Shown here piece by piece: positions 9,060 to 16,534 of a stretch of DNA of 64,000 nucleotides. Under the pieces are notes generated by a model. That model was given only the letters and a program-made list of their open reading frames with translations, ran no database searches and was not told the origin of the DNA. How positions within the stretch are numbered: position 1 is the first letter of the stretch; each line of letters opens with the position of its first letter. Source of the DNA: Pseudomonas antarctica (GTDB lineage: Bacteria; Pseudomonadota; Gammaproteobacteria; Pseudomonadales; Pseudomonadaceae); assembly GCF_001647715.1 (NCBI RefSeq), contig NZ_CP015600.1:5208001-5272000 (forward strand), read 5' to 3'. Both the position numbers and the translations under genes were made by a program.

Positions 9060-10610
9060 TTACTTCTTTTTAACTGCGTCTGCGTTCACGCCGGTAGCCA
9101 GGTTCTTGAGTGAAAACCCTGAGCAGGCAGTGGTGCTGTCGATGTCAAAGCGAACATTGACGACTTGCTCTGTGGTCGGCCAGCCAGGCGCGCCGGACAG
9201 GTCCACAGACGTAGTGCCCTGGTTAATAAAGAACCGGGCGCTGTGGCTTTCCATGAACCCTTCAGTGGGCGTGGACCAGAAAATCTGCACAGGCGTGAGT
9301 TTTTCCGCTGGGTTGAAGCATTCTGCATCGAAGGTCAACTGATGCGACTTTGAACCCGTGGCCTGTGGGGCCATGGTGAACACGATGAAAGGGTCCGGGC
9401 CAGTAATGTCATAGCGCCCTGCCGTTTTCGTGGTTTTGACGTCGTTGATCAGCGAGACCGTGCCCTTGGCGGACGGCACAAACTCATCGCTATTGGGCGA
9501 CATCGCATACAGCTCAGGCGGCGAAACGAACAAGCCGATTCGCGACCCGCGCTCTACCACGGAATACACAACGTAGTCAGGTTTGAAGCGCTCAACCAAT
9601 TTGGTCAGGCTGTCACTGTCGAGGGCATCGTGGTGCACCTGAACCACATTGGAAAAGGTTGCGGCCATGAAGGGAGACATCGCGATGCCATACGAATCGC
9701 GCAGCCACAGGACCTTTTTATCATTCAGAGCGTCCTTGGAGACAAACAGCTCAGCGTGATGCGGTGGCTCTGATGGCATATTCTGGCTCGTACCCAGCAA
9801 TTTCCCCGAGTCGTAGTCGTAACGATCAACCTTGATTTTGTATTTTTCGTCAAAGCTCAGGACAACTCTCTGATCACGCGTCGAGTTTTGCACGCGCTGG
9901 AACTTGGCCAAATCACCGCCGCCCTGCGGGAGAATAGAAGCCACTTTACCGTCGGCAGGATCCGGCCAAATCAGCTTCGGCTCAGCTTTGCGCAAGTTAT
10001 CCGCCAAGGCGGTAAAGGCGATCCAGGCACCCAGGTTGTTCCAGTGAGTGTCGGTCTTGAAGTACAGCGGTGGGTTCTTGTCTTTCGCTACCAGGAGCGG
10101 TGTGAACGCATCGACGTACACCCCTTGCGGAGCAACTTTCAGCAACTGCGCGGTCACAGGGTTGGCCGAATGGGCCGCCCAAGCGGGCAAGAATTCCGGG
10201 TAAATGGAATCTTTATCGGGGCCAATCAACACGCGGTACTGCTTAACGCCGTGGTGTTTGTACCACTTGTCCCACTTGGCCTGCGTGTCCGCGACTTTCT
10301 CGACAGTGCTGGCCTCTTGCGGCGTCATACCGGTGCGTTTAACCGAAATAGACTTTATGTAGTCATCGCCCAGGAACAGCCAGCCATCCTTGCCCAGGAT
10401 CACTTCACCCGGATCGATAGAAACCCCGACCATGCTGTAAAGGCTGCCCAACAACGGCATCGCAAAATCAACGTTATAGAGGAACGAGAGTTCCCACCAT
10501 TTCACATTTTCATCGGTATGGCCGGGCAAGCGTGTTGCAAGATTGAAGACCGGCGAAATCATCAGGATCAGAAATGCAGAAATGAAAAAGACCGCTATTT
10601 TATTTTTCAT
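9060..10610 (-). CDS. AlgX/AlgJ-like SGNH acyl-transfer protein
   Basis: The 516-residue protein has one N-terminal membrane/signal segment (IAVFFISAFLILMISPVF), then an alginate O-acetyltransferase-type SGNH domain. Key positions are GKDGWLFLGDD near residue 75, the catalytic Asp/His pair in FKTDTHWNNLG near residue 190, and the serine in LWLRDSYG near residue 310. A C-terminal 150-residue beta-rich segment resembles a carbohydrate-binding extension as in AlgX. It would transfer acetyl groups, supplied by the MBOAT partner, to a periplasmic polysaccharide. Start: ATG at 10610; a TTG at 10625 overlapping the upstream stop is possible. No alginate or cellulose genes surround it, so the polymer is unknown. 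Confidence 0.85.
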   Translation of the reverse strand: MKNKIAVFFISAFLILMISPVFNLATRLPGHTDENVKWWELSFLYNVDFAMPLLGSLYSMVGVSIDPGEVILGKDGWLFLGDDYIKSISVKRTGMTPQEASTVEKVADTQAKWDKWYKHHGVKQYRVLIGPDKDSIYPEFLPAWAAHSANPVTAQLLKVAPQGVYVDAFTPLLVAKDKNPPLYFKTDTHWNNLGAWIAFTALADNLRKAEPKLIWPDPADGKVASILPQGGGDLAKFQRVQNSTRDQRVVLSFDEKYKIKVDRYDYDSGKLLGTSQNMPSEPPHHAELFVSKDALNDKKVLWLRDSYGIAMSPFMAATFSNVVQVHHDALDSDSLTKLVERFKPDYVVYSVVERGSRIGLFVSPPELYAMSPNSDEFVPSAKGTVSLINDVKTTKTAGRYDITGPDPFIVFTMAPQATGSKSHQLTFDAECFNPAEKLTPVQIFWSTPTEGFMESHSARFFINQGTTSVDLSGAPGWPTTEQVVNVRFDIDSTTACSGFSLKNLATGVNADAVKKK

Positions 10611-10621
10611 CACGACACCGA

Positions 10622-12103
10622 TCAAAAGTTAAAATACAAGAAGACGGTGCTGGTCGTCTTCAGGGTGGAATACATGGCAATCGCAAATACCAGCGTCATC
10701 CAGATGGTTTTTTTCCAACCAAATGCGCCTTCGACTGTCAACGTGAACGAGTTCTTCATCGGGGTGATAATGAAACCAATCAGAATCATCGCGAAGCAAA
10801 TCGCGTTCACGGCGATACCCTGTGGAAGCAGGCTCAGCAAGTGATCCGACAGCACGCCGCCCCACGCCAGGTTGGCGGTGGGTATGGCACTGACCGGTGT
10901 ACCGGTGATGGAGCCGAAATCAAACATTTTGATAATGATGTTATTCGCGTCCTGCATCGAGGTCGCGCGGAAAAACACCCAGGTGATATTGATAAACAGA
11001 AAAGTAACCAGCCAGGCCAGCGGGTTCGGCATGCTCATGCCCAACTGCTTCCAGACTCGATGGATAACCAGTGCACCACCGTGCAACGCGCCCCAGATGA
11101 CAAACATCCAGCTCGCCCCGTGCCACAGGCCGCCGAGAATGAAGGTCAACATCAGGTTCATGTAGATACGCGGGGATGAACAGCGGTTGCCGCCCAACGG
11201 GATATACAGATAATCACGCAGGTAGCGACTCAAGGTCATGTGCCAGCGACGCCAGAAATCCTGGATGTCGAGGGACTTATACGGCGAGTTAAAGTTGATC
11301 GGCAGCCAGATATTGAATAACAGCGCCGCGCCGATCGCCATGTCGCAGTAGCCACTGAAGTCAAAATACAATTGGAACGTATACGACAGGCTGGTGGCCC
11401 AGGCGCTGTAGAAGTCATGATGAGCGCCGGGTGCATAGCCTGCGTCCGCCCACACCGAGAAGGTGTCTGCCAAAATGACCTTTTTGAACAGGCCCACGCT
11501 GAAAATGAAGATGCCCATCAGAATGTTTTTGTGGCGAACAAACAACGTCCAGCGCGATTCAAACTGGGACATCATTTCTTTGTGGTGAAGAATCGGGCCT
11601 GCAATCAGATGCGGAAAGAACGTCACAAACAAGGCGTAGTTAATAAAGTCATATTCTTTCGCCTCGCCGCGGTAGCTATCGACCAGGAAAGCGATTTGCG
11701 TAAAGGTGTAAAAACTGATGCCCAGTGGCAAGATGATTTGCTCAAACCCGACATGACCACCGGCCAGCGCGTTAAAGTTATCAATCAAAAAGTTTGTGTA
11801 TTTGAAATAGGCAAGCAACGAAAGGTTTATCGCAATCGCACCGGCCAGCGCCCACTTTTTGGCCCGCGCCGTTTGAAGAGCCTTTGTATACGGCGAGACT
11901 AACCAGCCGCCCGCGTAGTTAAAGACAATTGAGCCCAGCAACAGCGGCAGGTAGGCGACACTCCAGTAACCATAAAAAAACAAACTGGCCAATACCAACC
12001 AGATCTTCCCGGCTGATACCAACCTGGCTTTGTTTAAAATAAAGTACACGGCAAACACTATTGGCAAATACACCAATATGAATATAGAAGAGCTAAAAAT
12101 CAT
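10622..12103 (-). CDS. MBOAT (AlgI-like) membrane O-acyltransferase
   Basis: The 493-residue protein has about 11-12 membrane segments and the MBOAT signatures DFWRRWHMTLSRYLRDY near residue 290 and GGLWHGASW near residue 330, with the catalytic His in WHG and a second His in GALHGG. MBOAT proteins of this class pass acetyl groups across the inner membrane to an SGNH partner. The start at 12103 gives MIFSSSIFI, as in AlgI proteins, and has GGGGTGGG upstream. The next gene begins 12 bases after its stop. Coding DNA here is visibly richer in A/T than in flanking genes, which fits acquisition by transfer. Confidence 0.9.
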   Translation of the reverse strand: MIFSSSIFILVYLPIVFAVYFILNKARLVSAGKIWLVLASLFFYGYWSVAYLPLLLGSIVFNYAGGWLVSPYTKALQTARAKKWALAGAIAINLSLLAYFKYTNFLIDNFNALAGGHVGFEQIILPLGISFYTFTQIAFLVDSYRGEAKEYDFINYALFVTFFPHLIAGPILHHKEMMSQFESRWTLFVRHKNILMGIFIFSVGLFKKVILADTFSVWADAGYAPGAHHDFYSAWATSLSYTFQLYFDFSGYCDMAIGAALLFNIWLPINFNSPYKSLDIQDFWRRWHMTLSRYLRDYLYIPLGGNRCSSPRIYMNLMLTFILGGLWHGASWMFVIWGALHGGALVIHRVWKQLGMSMPNPLAWLVTFLFINITWVFFRATSMQDANNIIIKMFDFGSITGTPVSAIPTANLAWGGVLSDHLLSLLPQGIAVNAICFAMILIGFIITPMKNSFTLTVEGAFGWKKTIWMTLVFAIAMYSTLKTTSTVFLYFNF

Positions 12104-12511
12104 TGACCCACCCCAAAAAAACAAAACTTGCAGTTAAAGACCACTGCGTTCCAACCCTCATAAGAGCCGCAGGTATCTATCCTTCATGTTTACCACTGCA
12201 AGCGTTCATCTTGAGCTATTAACGTTCATCAACATTCACCCGTTCCTTCAGCTACCGATATCCGGTCGATTATCCTTCTCCCCCCCTTCTGCAATACGCA
12301 AAGCGTCGACAGAAGCCCCAGTCGCTGGAAAAAAGGAGAGCGAAGATACCATAGCGCGCAGGAATTCGAGCGCTTGAAACAGGAAAATTCCGACACGTCT
12401 GTCAGACATTTCCTAAGGGTTCCCTGCACCAATGCACGCTAGAGGCGTCAATTTTCAAACAAGGTGAGTCATTGGAACGGACGTCTTTCGGCGGGTATCT
12501 GCGCGTTCAGT
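12104..12511. other. Gene-free, A/T-rich upstream region of the O-acyltransferase pair
   Basis: About 400 bases without a credible gene. Short frames on both strands have no ribosome site or recognisable product. The part next to 12103 must hold the promoter of the MBOAT-SGNH operon (transcribed leftward). I found no convincing sigma-70 or AlgU hexamer pair by eye. Confidence 0.6.
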
Positions 12512-12548
12512 AACGTAAAAGGCCCCGCAGTGCGGGGCCTTTTACGTT
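12512..12548. terminator. Strong bidirectional terminator (perfect 18-bp inverted repeat)
   Basis: AACGTAAAAGGCCCCGCA, one base, then its exact complement. The arms begin with AAAA and end with TTTT, so it can act in either direction. It closes the warA-inaA operon on the minus strand and insulates the acyltransferase pair from it. Confidence 0.9.
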
Positions 12549-12561
12549 GGCTGTGATGTAT

Positions 12562-12789
12562 TCAACTCTGCGGTCTCATCCCTTGGGACATCCCGAACAT
12601 GAATAACAGCAAATCATGATCAGGCTTGACCGCCACACTGGCCTTGGCAACACGTGGTAACAGACATTGCCCGCTACCCTGCACCGCGCTCAGCACTTGT
12701 GTGCGAGGTTGTTCCCACGCAGCCAGCGCCAGGGCTGCAATGCCCAACGCGCCGACCAGGAACAAACCTCGTGCTATTTCTAGCTTCAT
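12562..12789 (-). CDS. Small membrane-anchored protein coupled to inaA
   Basis: A 75-residue protein with an N-terminal hydrophobic segment (GLFLVGALGIAALALAAW, residues about 8-25), then a short tail with a single Cys and the end GMSQGMRPQS. No domain recognised. Its ATG overlaps the inaA stop as ATGA, so it is translated by coupling and is the last gene of the warA-inaA transcript. In P. aeruginosa a small hypothetical gene (PA4377, from memory) holds the same place. A role in the inner membrane with LPS modification is inferred from position alone. Confidence 0.7.
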   Translation of the reverse strand: MKLEIARGLFLVGALGIAALALAAWEQPRTQVLSAVQGSGQCLLPRVAKASVAVKPDHDLLLFMFGMSQGMRPQS

Positions 12790-13505
12790 CTGGTTAAACC
12801 CTTGATAGCGCTGCCAAACGCCGTCTCGTAAAAGTAGCTGAGTTTTTCCCAGTCGGTACTGCTCCACGACGAATGGCGCCGCAGTTGCAGCATGTCATGG
12901 GAAGCCGCCCGATAAGCGGTCAAACGCTGGCGGCACTTTTCGAAATCCAGCAGCGCCACTTCCACATTGGCCGAGTCGCCCTCGCCAGTCACCCGTACAA
13001 AGATGTGTTTGATGTACAGGCAACCATGCTGCCAGCGGCCCTTGTGCATGCGTGCCAGGGTGTAGGCCAACTCCTTGAGCACGCGTTCGTGAACCAACTC
13101 GCCGTACTGCTCGCGGCCACCGGCGGCGTACCAGTTTTCGATTTCATCGAATCCGTCCAATGACGCGGTCACCAACAGCGCTTTCCACTGGTGCTCCGGA
13201 TCACGGCGCGCGCCGCAGAACACCAGTTCCGGTACGCGTACATCCAAGGAGCGCAGGCCCTTCAGGGCATCGCGCTCGCGCAACACGGTCGGACGTCCAA
13301 ACGGGTGGAGCCAACTGCGGTAGATGTGCCCGGTCTGGCGCTTGCTGTAGAGCAAGCGGCCATTGGGGCTGATCACCCGTTGCACACCACTTTCCCCCCC
13401 ACGTCGACGGTTGGGCTCCTCGACCCACTCGCCCCGTTGGCGCCAGAAATAATCAAATCGCTCTTCGGGAGCTACGTGACTGCCTGATACGCACTCAACT
13501 GCCAT
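12786..13505 (-). CDS. inaA: InaA/WapQ-type lipopolysaccharide kinase-like protein
   Basis: The 239-residue protein belongs to the Kdo/WaaP-InaA kinase family with a protein-kinase-like fold. The catalytic loop reads RWQHGCLYIKHIFV near residue 155 and the metal-binding motif is LLDFEK near residue 185. The family phosphorylates sugars of the LPS inner core; in P. fluorescens WCS365 the gene below colRS was named wapQ. The start at 13505 has AGAGGTAACAGG upstream and lies 5 bases after the warA stop; the longer frame upstream runs through warA. It is ATGA-coupled to the following small gene. Activity as a true kinase rather than a stress protein is inferred. Confidence 0.85.
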   Translation of the reverse strand: MAVECVSGSHVAPEERFDYFWRQRGEWVEEPNRRRGGESGVQRVISPNGRLLYSKRQTGHIYRSWLHPFGRPTVLRERDALKGLRSLDVRVPELVFCGARRDPEHQWKALLVTASLDGFDEIENWYAAGGREQYGELVHERVLKELAYTLARMHKGRWQHGCLYIKHIFVRVTGEGDSANVEVALLDFEKCRQRLTAYRAASHDMLQLRRHSSWSSTDWEKLSYFYETAFGSAIKGLTR

Positions 13506-13509
13506 CCTG

Positions 13510-14190
13510 TTACCTCTTACGCAATACATATACTCGCCACATGGCGTAGAGCGGCATGAAGTCCAGGGACTCCTGAACCCGGAAACCGGCCTGCTCAAAC
13601 TCTGCCTCAACAGTAGCAGCCGGTAACACAAACCGGTTTTGATAACCTTCCTGCTCACCTTTCTCGCGACGTTTCGCTTCGAGGCGCTTGCGTTTCCAGG
13701 CCTTGAAATTGCCATCTACCCACAGCGAAACAATCACGCTGTCGCGGGTAACTCGTTGAAATTCCTTCAGTATCGCTAGCCTGTGTTCCGCATCACCAAT
13801 GTGGTGCAGCAGGCGCATACAGAAAATGCTGTCGACCGAGTTATCCGGTAAATCAATATCGAATGCAGACGTCTGCAAAGGACGTACCCGTTTCACCACT
13901 TCAGCCGGTTGGGCAATGGTGGCGACGTTCAACATCGACGCCGAATTGTCGGCCCCGATAATCACCCGGTTGGGCTTTTCCGCCAGCAACGACCAGAAAC
14001 GTCCAGCCCCACAGGGCAGGTCCAACACCAAGCCTGGCTCGCCGGCCATGGCCAACGCGCCGCGCGCCAATTGCTCGTCGCGTTTGTGGGACAACCGGCG
14101 AGCCAGATTGTCCTGATGTTTGAGCAAATATTCTTGCGCGTGCTGATCGTCGTACTTTTCAGAAAAATCGAGCTTGATCGGGGTAGACAT
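13510..14190 (-). CDS. warA: WarA-like SAM-dependent methyltransferase
   Basis: The 226-residue class I methyltransferase has SAM motif I GLVLDLPCGAGRFW near residue 53, motif II in IGADNSASML, and motif IV region IFCMRLLHHIGD near residue 120. It is the orthologue by position of the methyltransferase below colRS (orf222 in P. fluorescens WCS365, WarA/PA4379 in P. aeruginosa), which affects LPS O-antigen modification. The start at 14190 has GGAGAA 9 bases upstream. It leads the warA-inaA-small-protein operon and is separated from colS by 190 bases carrying a ColR-like box. The substrate is not readable from sequence. Confidence 0.86.
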   Translation of the reverse strand: MSTPIKLDFSEKYDDQHAQEYLLKHQDNLARRLSHKRDEQLARGALAMAGEPGLVLDLPCGAGRFWSLLAEKPNRVIIGADNSASMLNVATIAQPAEVVKRVRPLQTSAFDIDLPDNSVDSIFCMRLLHHIGDAEHRLAILKEFQRVTRDSVIVSLWVDGNFKAWKRKRLEAKRREKGEQEGYQNRFVLPAATVEAEFEQAGFRVQESLDFMPLYAMWRVYVLRKR

Positions 14191-14258
14191 CAACGGTTCT
14201 CCAGTTGCTGATGCCTACAACCTTAAGCAGCGAAGTGTGACTAACAGGTCAACCCGTT

Positions 14259-14274
14259 GTGAAAAACTTGTCCT
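14259..14274 (-). promoter_or_regulatory. Putative ColR-binding site upstream of warA
   Basis: The minus strand reads AGGACAAGTTTTTCAC. The 3' half TTTTTCAC is the fixed part of the ColR consensus as I recall it from P. putida (YYNASNNYTTTTTCAC). The last base lies exactly 69 nt upstream of the warA start codon. The 13-mer ACAAGTTTTTCAC is identical to the one before the sulfatase gene at 16451-16466. Confidence 0.6.
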
Positions 14275-14349
14275 GTCCAGCCCCATACATTTCAAGACTT
14301 TACAGACACAATCAGTGGCATGGGGCCATCTTCGCCGAAAAGCGGGGTA

Positions 14350-14371
14350 CCTGCCGCAGGATAGCGGCAGG
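14350..14371 (-). terminator. Hairpin after colS
   Basis: CCTGCCGC / GCGGCAGG stem with a 6-base loop, 9 bases past the colS stop; on the minus strand a short GCTTTT follows after some bases. It is probably a weak terminator separating colRS from warA. Confidence 0.45.
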
Positions 14372-14379
14372 GAGGGTGC

Positions 14380-15660
14380 TCAGGGTTTGACCTGGCTCAA
14401 CTGCACATGAAAGCGGCAGCCATTGGGCTCCATGGTGCTCAGGCTGACGCTCCAGCCCTGGCTCTCGCAGATCCGTTGCACCAACGACAAGCCTAAACCG
14501 AGGCCTTCACCGCGCTTTTCGCTGCCGCGCACAAAGGGCTCGAACATCGCTTCACGCTTGTCTTCGGGAATCCCGACGCCGGAGTCTTCCACAACAAAGC
14601 CGCTGGGTTCGAGTGTCAGCCGGATAAAGCCCCGCTCGGTGTAGTGCAGCGCGTTGCGCAGCAAGTTGCCCATCACTGCATGCAAGAAGGTGGTGTTGTA
14701 GCGGGTATCCAGGGGATTGCCCGGGAGGTAGATCAATTCAAGGCCTTTGTGCTCGATGGGCTCGCGCCAGATGCCGAGCAAATCTTCGGCCACCTGGGTC
14801 AGGTTGACCTGGGGCGACATGGCCGCATCATCGTGTTTGGCACGGGCCAGCATCAGGAAGGTTTGCACCAGCTCGCGCATTTCTTCGCAGGCCCGGGCAA
14901 TGCGCAGCACCTGATTGCGGCCGCGCTGATCAATGGCGGGGTTTTCCAGCAGCAGTTCACAGGAGCTGGCCAACACCATCAGGGGGGTGCGCAACTCGTG
15001 GCTGACATCGCTGGTAAACAATTGCTCACGAGACAATGCCTGCCGCAACCGGCCCAGGGTGGCGTCGAAGGCCACGGCCAGCTCACCGACTTCATCGGCC
15101 GCGTAATCCGGCGCCAGGGGCGGCGCCAGACCCAGCAACTGGTCACGATGACGAACCTGGCGCGCCAGACGCACCACGGGCGCCATCACCTTGCGGGCCA
15201 GCACCCAACCGAGGAACACCGCCAGCGCCAGGCTGAGTACAAAACCCACCAGCACTACGGCAAACAGTACGCGCTCGCGCTCTTCGAAATCGCTTTGGTC
15301 TTGCAGCAGGACGTAGCGCCGGCCATCGACCACTTCGACCATGGCGTGGTACGACAGCGACTCGCGAAACACCTCATGAAAACCCGGTTCCAGATGGCGC
15401 AAATCCTTGGGCAGTTCGAAATCCCCGGGCCCGCCGCTGAAATAGAACAGTTGATCCGGCTCTGGGCGATGGCTCCAGTCCTCGACACTGTCCATCAGCA
15501 ACAGGCGCTGCAGGTCGCCGCCCAGGCCGGCCGAAATCAGTTTTTCTTCCACCAGGTGCACGGTCGCAACGATGCCCATGGCGAACGCCCCCGCCACCAG
15601 TGCGCTCATCAAGGCAAAGGCGATGATGATCCGCTGGGCGAGGCTTTGCTTAAACTCCAT
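14380..15660 (-). CDS. colS: Sensor histidine kinase ColS
   Basis: The 426-residue kinase has TM1 (residues about 10-32), a short periplasmic domain of about 100 residues, TM2 (about 133-153), HAMP, a HisKA H-box SDVSHELRTPL near residue 235 and an ATPase domain with G boxes VEDSGVGIPE and GEGLGLGLSL. Residues implicated in metal sensing in Pseudomonas ColS are present: H35, E38, E96, H105 and the ExxE pair E126/E129. It phosphorylates ColR in response to excess zinc, manganese or ferric iron. The start at 15660 overlaps the colR stop by 11 bases, so the pair is translationally coupled; the upstream start at 15690 would lie inside colR. Confidence 0.93.
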   Translation of the reverse strand: MEFKQSLAQRIIIAFALMSALVAGAFAMGIVATVHLVEEKLISAGLGGDLQRLLLMDSVEDWSHRPEPDQLFYFSGGPGDFELPKDLRHLEPGFHEVFRESLSYHAMVEVVDGRRYVLLQDQSDFEERERVLFAVVLVGFVLSLALAVFLGWVLARKVMAPVVRLARQVRHRDQLLGLAPPLAPDYAADEVGELAVAFDATLGRLRQALSREQLFTSDVSHELRTPLMVLASSCELLLENPAIDQRGRNQVLRIARACEEMRELVQTFLMLARAKHDDAAMSPQVNLTQVAEDLLGIWREPIEHKGLELIYLPGNPLDTRYNTTFLHAVMGNLLRNALHYTERGFIRLTLEPSGFVVEDSGVGIPEDKREAMFEPFVRGSEKRGEGLGLGLSLVQRICESQGWSVSLSTMEPNGCRFHVQLSQVKP

Positions 15661-16333
15661 CACGCCCCTCGGCCAGGCGATAACCCACACCGTGCACGGT
15701 TTGCAGCAACGGCTTGGCGAAGGGCTTATCGATCACTTGGCGCAATTGGTGAACGTGGCTGCGCAGGCTGTCGCTGTCCGGGCAGTCGTCGCCCCACAGG
15801 GCTTCTTCGAGAATTTCTCGGCGCAACACGTGCGGGCTCTTTTGCATCAGCACCGCGAGCAATTTCAGGCCCACCGGGTTGAGCTTGAGCAGGCGCCCTT
15901 CGCGGGTCACTTCCAGGGTATCAAGATCGTAATGCAGGTCGGCCACTTGCAGCGCGCGACGGCCGCCCCCTTGGGCACGGCGCAGAACCGCTTCGATGCG
16001 CGCGGCCAATTCCGACAGGGCGAACGGTTTGAGCAGGTAATCATCGGCCCCGGATTTGAAGCCCTGCAGCCGGTCATCCAACTGGTCGCGCGCGGTGAGC
16101 ATAATTACCGGCGTATCGCGACGAGCGTCTTCACGCAGGCGTTTGCACAAGGTGTAGCCATCGATGCCAGGCAGCATGATGTCGAGCACGATCAGGTCGT
16201 AATGCTCGGTGGCGGCCAGGTGCAAGCCCGACAAACCGTCCTGCGCACAGTCTACGGTATAGCCTTTTAGCCCCAGGTAATCGGCCAGATTGGCCAGAAT
16301 ATCGCGGTTGTCTTCAACCAATAAAATTCGCAT
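15650..16333 (-). CDS. colR: Response regulator ColR
   Basis: The 227-residue OmpR-type regulator has receiver acidic residues in LLVEDNRD, the phosphoacceptor Asp in LIVLDIMLPG (D51), Thr/Lys switch positions in MLTARD and LLKPF, and a C-terminal winged helix ending QTVHGVGYRLAEG. Its identity as ColR rests on the Pseudomonas-typical sequence, the partner ColS with the ExxE motif, and the warA/inaA genes downstream. It controls LPS and outer-membrane remodelling genes. The ATG has a weak ribosome site (GGAGACACTGCCC). It is divergent from the sulfatase gene across a 200-bp region containing a ColR-like box. Confidence 0.93.
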   Translation of the reverse strand: MRILLVEDNRDILANLADYLGLKGYTVDCAQDGLSGLHLAATEHYDLIVLDIMLPGIDGYTLCKRLREDARRDTPVIMLTARDQLDDRLQGFKSGADDYLLKPFALSELAARIEAVLRRAQGGGRRALQVADLHYDLDTLEVTREGRLLKLNPVGLKLLAVLMQKSPHVLRREILEEALWGDDCPDSDSLRSHVHQLRQVIDKPFAKPLLQTVHGVGYRLAEGRDGV

Positions 16334-16450
16334 GGGCAGTGTCTCCGTACGCGGTAACGGCCGTGTTGGCTCGCGCAGCTTAAGGCCAAGCGAGGCTCAG
16401 GGATAGAGCTGGACGCCACGTCGATATAGGTTTTCAACCAATTATACAAA

Positions 16451-16466
16451 CCAACAAGTTTTTCAC
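16451..16466 (+). promoter_or_regulatory. Putative ColR-binding site upstream of the LTA-synthase-like gene
   Basis: CCAACAAGTTTTTCAC matches the remembered ColR consensus YYNASNNYTTTTTCAC at 15 of 16 positions (G at position 8). It ends 69 nt before the ATG at 16535, the same distance as the warA box to warA. It also lies about 118 nt upstream of colR on the opposite strand, so it might feed back on colR. Confidence 0.65.
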
Positions 16467-16534
16467 TATAGCTTCACAAACTGGCTACAGTGACAGGCCG
16501 AATATCGGCGTCCATTGATATAAGGAATATGGAC

